NCBI GenBank assembly: GCA_003517845.1
Contig: DOZU01000029.1
Location: 1 to 12,483, forward strand
DNA length: 12,483 bases
Source: Clostridiales bacterium
GTDB taxonomy: Bacteria; Bacillota; Sulfobacillia; UBA995
Direction of reading: 5' to 3'
How positions within the stretch are numbered: the stretch's first letter is position 1; each line of letters opens with the position of its first letter. Made by a program: the position numbers and the translations under genes. This document shows positions 1 through 6,651 of the stretch, one piece after another. The notes under the pieces are model-generated. The model saw nothing but the letters and a program-made list of their open reading frames with translations. It was not told the origin of the DNA and made no database searches.

Positions 1-423
1 ATGGGCGAAGCGGTCACCGGCAGCGCCCGGGCGCTCGACTACCGGTTCCCCCCCATACCTCGCATGCGTACCACGACCATCCAGCCGGGCAAGGCGAGTT
101 TCGAGGAAATGCTCGACGGGATCGAACTCGGGGTGTACGCCAAGGGAGCCTATGGCGGGCAAACGGCAGGGGAGATGTTCACCTTCACCGCCGGAGAAGG
201 CTTCATGATCCGGGGCGGCAAGCTGGCCGAGCGGGTGCGCGATGTCACGCTCACGGGGAATGTGTTCGCCACGCTCCTGAACATCGACCGGGTGGGCGAC
301 GACTATGTCGTCCACGGCTCGGCCGGCGGCTGCGGCAAGGGAGAACAGTCTCCCCTGCCGGTCGGCGAGGGCGCCCCTCACATCCGCATCCAGAAGGTCG
401 TCGTGGGAGGCAAGGCAGGATGA
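1..423 (+). CDS. tldD: TldD metalloprotease subunit, C-terminal part (5' end outside window)
   Basis: This is the last 140 residues of TldD, the zinc-bearing subunit of the TldD/TldE protease, which trims unfolded or modified peptides such as microcin B17 precursors and the CcdA antitoxin in E. coli. What is visible is the family's C-terminal domain: a TGSAR segment, an RMRTT segment, GVYAKGAYGGQ, a GEMFTF strand, LTGN and the G-CGKGEQ-P-G-G motif. Cys111 of this fragment matches the conserved Cys that, with the two His of HExxxH, is reported to bind zinc in E. coli TldD. The HExxxH half would lie left of base 1. TldD is normally about 460-480 residues, so the ATG at base 1 is almost certainly an internal Met and the gene is cut by the window edge, not truncated. 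The stop overlaps the next gene's start (ATGA, 420-423), implying translational coupling. Confidence 0.93.
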   Translation: MGEAVTGSARALDYRFPPIPRMRTTTIQPGKASFEEMLDGIELGVYAKGAYGGQTAGEMFTFTAGEGFMIRGGKLAERVRDVTLTGNVFATLLNIDRVGDDYVVHGSAGGCGKGEQSPLPVGEGAPHIRIQKVVVGGKAG

Positions 424-1754
424 CTAATCAGTTCCGGCCGGAACGAGTGCTGGAGCGGGCCATGGCCCGCTGCGAGGCCGCCGAGGTTTACCACCGGGCG
501 GCAACCCGCACCCCGGTGGAATTCGAGAACAACCGGCTCAAGCAAGTCCGCACCGCCACGAACGAAGGCTTGGCGCTGCGCGTCATCGTCAATGGGCGAA
601 TGGGTTTCTCCAGCACCACCAAGCCGGGCGACGAGGATGACCTGCTCGATCGGGCCATAGCCAGCGCCGCCTATGGCGATGAGGCTCGCTTCGCCTTCCC
701 CGGACCCGGGGGAGCACATGGCGGCGAAATGCGCTTCCACCACGCCGCCGTCGAAACGCTCACCGTCGAGCGCATGATCGATATCGGGCAGGACTTCGTA
801 GGCCGCGTGGTCGAATATGAGCCTGCCGCCCTGGCCGGGGCGGGCATCGACAAAGAGAGCCGGGAGATCCGCCTGATCAACTCCTCGGGGGCGGACGGGA
901 CATATCGCCGTACGGGCTTCGGAGTGGGATTCAACATCGAACTGGTGGAAGGCGAGAACCTCCTCAGCGTCTGGGAGTTTCAGCGAGCGAGCGATTATCC
1001 CGAGACGGCGGTCGGCCTGCTCAAAGATTCGGCCATAAGACACCTGAAGCTTGGCCGGGTAAACGCTCCGCTGGCGGCCGGCGCTTACCCCGTCATCCTG
1101 GGGCCGCATGCCGCCGCCGACCTCCTCGGGCCTTTCCGTGAGTGCCTCAATGGCGAAGCGGTTGCCCGGGGCATTTCGCCCTGGTCGGAGAAGACGGGCG
1201 AATCCCTCTTCTCGAGCCTGGTGACCCTGGCCGACGACCCGCTGCTCTCGGGAGGGCCGCTATCCGCCCCCTTCGACGACGAGTGCAGTCCCACCCGGGC
1301 CAACAACCTGATCAAGGCGGGAGTGCTCCAGGACTTCTATCTCGATCTGAAGTCCGCAGCCAGTCTTGGGAAGAAGTCTACCGGAAACGGCGCGCGGAGG
1401 GGGCTGGAAGCGCCTCCCTCACCCGCCTTATCCAACCTGGTGCTCGTGCCGGGAACGGCGCCCTTGGCCGAATTCCTGCGCGACCTGCGCCGGGGGTTGT
1501 TTGTGGTGCAGCTGATGGGCGCCTGGGCCGGAAACCTGTTGGCCGGGGAAGTCACCGGGAATGTCGTCCTCGGCTTCCTGGTGGAAGATGGTGAGATCCG
1601 TGGCCGGGTGAAGGACTGCATGTTGTCGGTCAACGCTTTCGAGGCGCTCGGCGCCCGACTGCGAGGGCTGAGCCGGGAGACGGGCTGGTCCGACAACTGC
1701 CACCTGCCGTTCGTCATCCTGGATGACGTATCGATCAGCACCCGGTCCGGGTGA
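420..1754 (+). CDS. pmbA: TldE/PmbA protease subunit
   Basis: This is full-length TldE (PmbA), 444 residues against about 450 in E. coli. It is the partner of TldD in a cytoplasmic heterodimeric metalloprotease; TldE itself lacks the zinc-binding HExxxH and shapes the cleft. Family marks include the N-terminal stretch with TPVEFENNRLK (about residues 32-42) and GLALRVIVNGRMGFSST (about 50-66), a central GIDKESREIRLINSSGA region, and the C-terminal GARRGLE and NVVLGFLVEDGEI segments. The start is the ATG overlapping the tldD stop, with a GGGAGG ribosome binding site at 405-410 nine bases upstream. The tldD-tldE order with a 4-base overlap indicates one operon. The stop lies only 3 bases from the stop of the opposing regulator gene. 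Nothing looks degenerate. Confidence 0.95.
   Translation: MTNQFRPERVLERAMARCEAAEVYHRAATRTPVEFENNRLKQVRTATNEGLALRVIVNGRMGFSSTTKPGDEDDLLDRAIASAAYGDEARFAFPGPGGAHGGEMRFHHAAVETLTVERMIDIGQDFVGRVVEYEPAALAGAGIDKESREIRLINSSGADGTYRRTGFGVGFNIELVEGENLLSVWEFQRASDYPETAVGLLKDSAIRHLKLGRVNAPLAAGAYPVILGPHAAADLLGPFRECLNGEAVARGISPWSEKTGESLFSSLVTLADDPLLSGGPLSAPFDDECSPTRANNLIKAGVLQDFYLDLKSAASLGKKSTGNGARRGLEAPPSPALSNLVLVPGTAPLAEFLRDLRRGLFVVQLMGAWAGNLLAGEVTGNVVLGFLVEDGEIRGRVKDCMLSVNAFEALGARLRGLSRETGWSDNCHLPFVILDDVSISTRSG
1739..1753. terminator. Short palindrome at the convergent tldE/regulator ends
   Basis: CACCCGG-T-CCGGGTG is a perfect short inverted repeat covering the last tldE codons, 5 bases from the regulator's stop. 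It could fold in transcripts from either strand and slow RNA polymerase, but no T-run follows on either side, so calling it a terminator is tentative. No other terminator candidate exists between these two convergent genes. Confidence 0.25.
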
Positions 1755-1757
1755 AGC

Positions 1758-2849
1758 TCAGGTGCGGAAGAAGTCGAGCAACCTGGTTTGCAGGTCCGCG
1801 ACTCGTTCCAGCCTGAGACTATAGTAGATATAATTGCCTTCTTTCTCGCCGGTGATGAGTTCGGCCTCGCGTAACAGCTTGAGATGGCGCGATACGGTCG
1901 GCTCGGCGAGGTCGAGTTCGCCGGCGAGTTCCTGGGTGAAGCGGCGTCGCTCCGCCGTCAGCTTCAGGATCTTCAACCGGGTGTCGTCGGCCAGGACTTT
2001 CAGCAAGAGGGACAGGTTCTGGGGTGGGTTGAGCGTCTCCCTGCTGAGGTACACGCCCGGGGATACGGGATAGGAGGCTATCACCCGCCTGGGTCCGCCG
2101 ACCACCAGGGTCTCCGGATACAGGAACACCGAAGGCAGGAGATAGATGCGGTCCAGGTCGTCCGCCGGCCAGCCGGAAGCGGGCGGCCCGGCGGAGGATG
2201 GGGCCAGCACTGCGCCGTCCACCGTAAGGCCGCCCCGTGACAGCCGGACCAGGAACGAGCCGGGGTCTTCCCGTTCCAGTTCGATGACCGCCTCGCGAAT
2301 GCTGCGGACGAGGAGCAGTTCGATCCAGTAGAACTCGTCACGGAAGTAAGTCGTCCAGTACCCATCGAGCAGCGCAGCCAGGCGCGCTTTCACCCCCGGC
2401 ACGTCCGCGAACAGCTCCTCGAGCGCCTGGTGACCCTCCACCGTGTCAAACTCGGCCGCGAGACTGATCGCATCGACGGATGCTTCGCCCGCGAAGACCC
2501 GCCGGATCAGGCGGGAATCGACCCGGCCGCCCAAGAGGCGGCCGGCGAAAGCCGGCGGATCGAGGGCGGTCAGCCGCTCGATGAACCCCGATACGCCCAG
2601 ATCTTGTGCCCCCTCATTCCGCAGCACATCGGCGGCCGTGTCAATCCATCGGTTATAGCAGCCGCCAAAGTGCCTGAGTTCCCGCATCAGATCCGGGCTG
2701 ACCTTCTCGCGAAAGCGCACCATCCATGGCAGGAGGACTCCCTGGCGTTCGGGATCATGGAGGACGTGGAGGCTGATGAGCATTTCCACGATGGGGGAAT
2801 AGTGGAAGGCGATCTTGCGCCGGAGGGTCACCGCCAGATCGAGTGCCAA
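1758..2849 (-). CDS. ArsR-type winged-helix regulator with large N-terminal domain (DUF5937-like)
   Basis: A predicted transcription factor of 363 residues. The C-terminal ~75 residues (about 279-350) form an ArsR-like winged helix: LKVLADDTRLKILKL, then a recognition-helix region LAEPTVSRHLKLLREAELI and a wing ending GNYIYYSL. The N-terminal ~270 residues begin with a HYSPIVEMLISLHVLHDP motif, which resembles the DUF5937 domain found in front of ArsR-type HTHs in Bacillota and Actinomycetota; this assignment is from memory. No metal-binding Cys cluster is seen near the HTH, so metal sensing is not supported and the ligand is unknown. I chose the second of two adjacent TTG codons (2847-2849) because GAGGGG (2856-2861) lies six bases upstream. 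An open frame continues further upstream, to about 3101, but it crosses the promoter and is antisense to the transposase remnant, so it is rejected. The gene is likely autoregulated, given direct repeats over its promoter. Confidence 0.85.
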   Translation of the reverse strand: MALDLAVTLRRKIAFHYSPIVEMLISLHVLHDPERQGVLLPWMVRFREKVSPDLMRELRHFGGCYNRWIDTAADVLRNEGAQDLGVSGFIERLTALDPPAFAGRLLGGRVDSRLIRRVFAGEASVDAISLAAEFDTVEGHQALEELFADVPGVKARLAALLDGYWTTYFRDEFYWIELLLVRSIREAVIELEREDPGSFLVRLSRGGLTVDGAVLAPSSAGPPASGWPADDLDRIYLLPSVFLYPETLVVGGPRRVIASYPVSPGVYLSRETLNPPQNLSLLLKVLADDTRLKILKLTAERRRFTQELAGELDLAEPTVSRHLKLLREAELITGEKEGNYIYYSLRLERVADLQTRLLDFFRT

Positions 2850-2863
2850 CAAGGTCCCCTCGC

Positions 2864-2911
2864 TTAGCTCACGGTTAGCTGACCGCGCAACTCCGGGTAA
2901 TTGTACTCCGG
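2864..2911. promoter_or_regulatory. Two pairs of direct repeats over the regulator promoter (possible operator)
   Basis: ACTCCGG occurs at 2890-2896 and again at 2905-2911, a 15-base period flanking the -10 box. TTAGCT occurs at 2864-2869 and 2875-2880, an 11-base period (about one helical turn) in the leader. Tandem sites at such positions would suit binding of the regulator to its own promoter. The repeats are directly visible; the operator role is inference. Confidence 0.35.
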
Positions 2912-2929
2912 ACAGGCGAATCGTGTCAA
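2900..2929 (-). promoter_or_regulatory. Sigma-A-type promoter of the ArsR-type regulator
   Basis: On the minus strand, TTGACA (2924-2929, perfect -35) is followed after 18 bases by TACAAT (2900-2905, 5 of 6 to TATAAT). Transcription should start near 2893, giving a leader of about 44 bases before the TTG start at 2849. This placement is the main argument against the longer upstream reading frame. Confidence 0.72.
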
Positions 2930-3027
2930 CGCATCGGCCACGAAAGTCCGTGTCAGCCCAATGCAGGTGATCCTGTGGTTGGCTTGTGATAATGTCACCC
3001 CGGTTTTGCCGTGAGCCAATCAGGACG

Positions 3028-3508
3028 TTCAAGTCAGAATTCAACACCAACAACATCATGCAGCTCCTGGTGTTCTCCCGTATCCTGGCGCCGGCATCCA
3101 AGAAGAGGACCTACGAGGAGAAAGACCGCTACTTCGAGCATACGGATTTCTCTTTAGACGATGTCTACCGCTGCCTCACGCAGGCCGTGACTTTTGCGGA
3201 AGGCCTGAAGCTGCACCTGCACCGCCAGATGACTACCGCGCGCGCTGGCGTATCGAGGAGGCGTTCAAGGTGACCAGGACCGATCGGGAAAGTTGGCACT
3301 GCGCCTTGGCAACCAATACTCGATCTCCAGGATCGTAGAGAGCCTGAATAGATCATCCGGCAGCCGTCTGGAAGAGAACTGGTACGTCTTCGACCACGCC
3401 GATGAAATCACCAGGGCCATCGCCGAATCGCTCGGTGTGGATCTCAGCCGCAAGTACCTTGGACCAGGCGACATCAAAAAAATGCTGGGGGCCGCGAAAA
3501 AACCCTGA
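3028..3508 (+). pseudogene. IS1634/IS4-like transposase remnant, three fragments in three frames
   Basis: Three conserved pieces of an IS1634-type (DDE, IS4-superfamily) transposase follow each other in correct order but in different frames. Piece 1 (about 3028-3230) carries LLVFSRILAPASKKRTYEE and FSLDDVYRCL, which belong near the N-terminal third. Piece 2 (about 3234-3290) carries YRARWRIEEAFKVTRTDRE, matching the conserved YREK-like C-terminal signature region with the last catalytic Glu. Piece 3 (about 3290-3508) carries LGNQYSISRIVESL and ENWYVFDHADEI and ends GDIKKMLGAAKK, the usual family terminus. A full protein is about 500-600 residues; here the middle, including the first catalytic Asp residues, is missing between pieces 1 and 2, with a further loss before piece 3. 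It cannot make an active transposase. I could not identify terminal inverted repeats. It sits immediately upstream of the ArsR-type regulator's promoter. Confidence 0.8.
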
Positions 3509-3627
3509 TTCTGCAACAACTTACTGTACCACTAGAAAGCGGCCGAGCCCGCGCTACAAGAGGTTTCGGCGCTTCTTTCACTTCGGTTGCTGCAGAAGTC
3601 AGGATATTACCGGCTGCCAAAGGCATG

Positions 3628-5125
3628 TCAACGGCCCGAGGCAGTGTCGATCCACCAGCCAAACCCTTCACCCATAGTGAATACGTTCATCGCTTCTGCG
3701 GGCCCCAGGCGCGTCAGGCCGGCGGTCGGATGCCAGGCCAGCAACTCCTCCTCTTCCAATTGAAAGACTATCCACTCGCCGTTTACCGCCATCGGGGCGA
3801 AGTGAAATATGCAGCACCAGGAGTGAGATGGCGGCAAGCCCAGTTCTGCCTCGGAGGGCAGGATCCGGAGGGAGGCGGTGGTCACGTCGAACAGCACCCA
3901 ACTCGCCCCACCATGCTCACGGAGGGCATAATGGGACAGTCCCAACCGTCGAGCGTGGTGCGGCGCGGCGAACGGCCCCGCGAGGCGCCGCACGGAACCG
4001 GCCATGACATCGAAAGCCATCAGGTTATAGTCTGCCCGGTCGAGCGGCCAACGGTCATCCAGTGCGAGGAACAGGATCTCGTTGCCATGCCAGATGGGTT
4101 CAACCGAGGTTCGCCGAGAAGATGGTCAGATCGAGAATGAGCCCGCCCTGATCGTCTCTTCGCCGCGTGAATACCGCTATCTCCCCTTCCGGACCAACCG
4201 CCGTCCCCATTTGCTCTCGGTCCTCCACGAGCGTGGCGATCAACTGCCCACTCCAGTCGGCCACGACCACCGAGTTAGCCCTCTTGATGACCAGATCGTC
4301 GCCGCGTGGAAAGACCATTTCGCGAGCCCGCCCGTACCATTCCCCGGGCAGGGGGCTGAGCGGCGGTTGCGCGTCAGGCTGCCAGTGCCAAAGGGAGGTT
4401 TTAGCGATGTGCGCTTCGCCCGGCCCGAAAACGACGGTCCCGAAGACTGCCTTTTCCCGTTCAGCCACCGGGGCGGCGCGGAAAGGGAGCTTGGGCAGGA
4501 TGTAGTCGCCCAGTACCTCCGGGGTCCCGCCCGGCAGCCAGTACATCAGCCGAAAAGGCCGCCCCCTGTCCAGGATGACACCCGGCGGTTCGATCGTGGG
4601 GGCGTCGGCCAGCCGGATGTCCCAGAGCATTACGAAATTCCTCCCAGGCGGCAGGGTCGCTCTGACGAAGACGCGATCGGCCTCATAGCCTTCCTCGTGG
4701 ATGACCGCCCCGGCTAACGCCTCGCGGATCTGCAGGATCGCACCAGCGAGGTCCGGTATGGCTTCGGCGAAGCGGATCTCGATGGTGACCGGGTCGGCGT
4801 CGACAAACCAGTAGTCCCAGAGATAATACTCCTCTCCATAGGGGCCACCTCCCTCCCACACCCTCACATTCGCCGCTAGCCGGTGCACCCCTGGTCCCTT
4901 GACGTGGTACACGTGCGGTGGATAGTGGTCAGCGACAGGCAGCTGTCCCGCGGGCGGCGGGGACGGGGGCTCGGGTGGCTCGACGATCGGCGCGGGCGGA
5001 TCCGGGGGAACAGCGCTCGCCGGAGGCGCAGCGCGCCGAGCGCATCCGGCGGCCAGCACGGCAAGATACAGGGCCATTATGACCAGAGCTAGACCGCAGC
5101 GGGCTACGCGGAGCGGTGAGTTCAT
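3628..5125 (-). pseudogene. Exported lipoprotein with Pro-rich linker, apparent +1 frameshift near 4097
   Basis: From ATG 5125 (GGAGGT at 5132-5137, six bases upstream) the frame encodes 341 residues and stops at 4100. The N-terminus is a lipoprotein signal: a hydrophobic run ending LAVLAAGC, with Cys28 the predicted lipidated residue. A proline-rich linker follows (PPDPPAPIVEPPEPPSPPPA), then about 270 residues that look beta-rich, with an Ig/SbsA-like stretch VTIEIRFAEAIPDLAGA. The frame ends ...LTIFSANLG-stop. Skipping one base there opens a frame that reads on without interruption as VEPIWHGNEILFLALDDRW... for about 155 more residues to a stop at 3628. That continuation has the same composition and repeated strand-like pattern, so the intact protein was probably about 495 residues. 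Function unknown; cell-surface location is the only safe statement. It lies downstream of the M23 peptidase gene (154-base gap), in the same direction. Confidence 0.7.
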
Positions 5126-5279
5126 GTCACTACCTCCCTGGCAATGGCTGAATCTAACATCGGTATCGGTCCGCCGTCCAGATGGGAAAGACCTCCCCAA
5201 CCGCGAGGGTTGAGCCCGCGATGGCTGTCCTGCTGCGCAACACGACCCACGGCCAGGGGGCATTCTCGCAGCCTCAGCT
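5126..5279 (-). other. Gap between M23 peptidase and lipoprotein genes
   Basis: These 154 bases hold only the lipoprotein's ribosome binding site and, at about 5204-5222, a small imperfect GC-rich inverted repeat (CGCGAGGG ... GCCCGCG). I see no convincing promoter or terminator, so the lipoprotein is probably transcribed with the peptidase gene. Confidence 0.4.
5132..5137 (-). promoter_or_regulatory. Ribosome binding site fixing the lipoprotein start
   Basis: GGAGGT on the minus strand, six bases before ATG 5125. It decides between this start and an upstream in-frame extension to about 5263, which would bury the signal peptide behind about 46 residues. Confidence 0.75.
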
Positions 5280-6573
5280 CTACGCCGGAGGCGTGTACAT
5301 TACAGGACACCCGCACAAGGGGAAGTTCAAACATCCGCAGCCAGGTGGGGGCCATTGAGGCGGCGGTGGCGGCGACGGCGGTGGCGACGGGTGAACCGTT
5401 ACTTGATAAAACATGGTTGGCGGGGCGCTCACAAACTGGGCGGGACGAGTGACATACTGGTCCCTTATCGGGTCGGGTAGCTCTGGTACCTCTACCCCTA
5501 CCCGGTTCACCTGAATCCAGTACTCCACCGCCGTAGGATGAGAAAGCGACCAGGAGTGGCGGTAGGTTCGGTTGCCGATTGCCACCATTCTGTTCTGGTG
5601 CCAGCCCGGTACTCCCAGCACTCGCCACCACATGTGAACCTCAAGGCCCGGGCCATCTCTGTAACCCCTCGGGTAGGCCGTTACGGTAACGAACGTCCCG
5701 AGCATTGGGTTCCAATCAGCTACCGGAGATTGTACGAAATCGAAGTCCAGCCCGCCGTTGTACTCCGGGACATTTCCCACGAACCACCGGAATGGGTAGA
5801 CGCGCGCACGTTGGCCGTCAATGAAAGTGCGGAATTCGGCATGGAGGTGCGACACGGCAGTGCCAATCTTGCGCCCTTGCTCTACCTGAGCGCCCACGGA
5901 GACCTCCAAATTCTGGAGGTGAATGTAAGCCGACAGTAAACCGAAACCGGCAGCGTGATGCCGGATGACTACCACGTACTGAGAGTGGGGGCAATCGTAC
6001 CCTGCATGGATGACTTCGCCGCCCGCCATGGCAAGCACCGGCCTGCCGCCAGTGTCGAAATCCACCCCGCGATGAGGGGTGGTACTCACAGAGCGGATCT
6101 CCAACATACTGCTGGTGACCCGTGCAATCTCTCGCGGCTCTCCATGCGGCAACGTCTTACTTCCGAAGGGGATGTAGATGCCGCCTAATAACCCTTGATG
6201 AAACTCTAAATCGTACGCGAGCAGGGTGCCAGGCGGCAAGACGACGCTGGCACCCCTCATCTCAGCCCTGAATTGCTCAGTGTCGAAGTAGTGCACATAT
6301 TGGACCGGGGTTGTCAGCACCTGCCCATCATTCCCGATCTCCCAGTACAGGCGGATGCCGGGTTGCACGATATGCCCGGGAGGAATGGTGGCCGTCCAGC
6401 GCCCGGGCTCAACCGCACCGAACTCCAGCCGGTGGACGATGCCCCGTCGAAGCCCACCGGACCCGTCCCGCCAGAAGGTCGGCGGGGTTGTTGGCCGCCG
6501 CCGCCGTCCACCACGACAGGGACAGCAGGAAGGCAGATAGTACGGTCAATAACCGAACCGGAAGTGCTCGCAT
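5280..6573 (-). pseudogene. Secreted M23 peptidase (LytM-like) with Pro/Cys tail, apparent frameshift near 6486
   Basis: The long frame (5280-6368 from an internal GTG, 362 residues) contains a complete M23 zinc endopeptidase domain. His99 and Asp103 are in HRGVDFD, His150 is in YIHLQ, and His174 and His176 are in HLHAEF. M23 enzymes cleave peptidoglycan cross-bridges or stem peptides outside the membrane. That frame has no signal peptide, but its open frame extends upstream through VEPGRWTATIPPGHIVQPG. Immediately before, in the neighbouring frame, is a clear signal peptide starting at ATG 6573: MRALPVRLLTVLSAFLLSLS, then WWTAAAA. Removing one base from the C-run at about 6484-6487 joins them as ...ANNPPTFWRDG..., giving about 430 residues. 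As written, the signal-peptide frame ends at 6409. After the peptidase domain come about 130 residues of unknown type, then a proline-rich tail with GCGCLNFPLCGC at residues 343-354. Confidence 0.8.
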
Positions 6574-6621
6574 AACCTGACCACTCCCATGTCCGATGAT
6601 TCGCATTTTACTCTTTTTGAC

Positions 6622-6651
6622 AGTATAGCATTGAGGCATAGTTGAGGTCAA
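6622..6651 (-). promoter_or_regulatory. Promoter of the M23 peptidase gene
   Basis: On the minus strand, TTGACC (6646-6651) and TATACT (6622-6627) are separated by 18 bases, each 5 of 6 to the sigma-A consensus. Transcription would start near 6615, about 42 bases before ATG 6573. The -35 box directly abuts the start codon of the divergent gene at 6652. Confidence 0.6.

Noticed and set aside
378..1109. A 243-residue open frame on the minus strand inside tldD/tldE
   Set aside because: It is antisense to two clearly recognised genes; open minus-strand frames are common in GC-rich DNA.
1142..1594. A 150-residue plus-strand frame inside tldE
   Set aside because: It is an out-of-frame shadow of tldE with Arg/Pro/Gly-rich low-complexity composition.
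2850..3101. Upstream extension of the ArsR-type regulator to a 447-residue protein
   Set aside because: It would run through the regulator's own -35 and -10 boxes and be antisense to the transposase remnant; the extra residues look random, and a good ribosome binding site sits at 2856-2861.
3509..3627. Terminal inverted repeat of the IS element or a terminator for the lipoprotein gene
   Set aside because: Only a 5-bp stem (GCCGA/TCGGC) with a long loop is visible, with no partner repeat on the other side and no T-run.
4094..4103. Programmed RF2-like +1 frameshift in the lipoprotein gene
   Set aside because: The slip codon is GGT, which would re-pair poorly on GTT, and no Shine-Dalgarno-like stimulator lies just before it; decay or a sequence error is simpler.
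5122..5631. A 169-residue minus-strand frame across the peptidase/lipoprotein gap
   Set aside because: It lies mostly inside the M23 gene in another frame, ends inside the lipoprotein start, and has no domain-like pattern.
6617..6645. Plus-strand promoter for the zinc-ribbon gene based on TTGACA at 6617-6622
   Set aside because: No acceptable -10 box lies 16-18 bases downstream, and the start would fall on the GTG codon itself.
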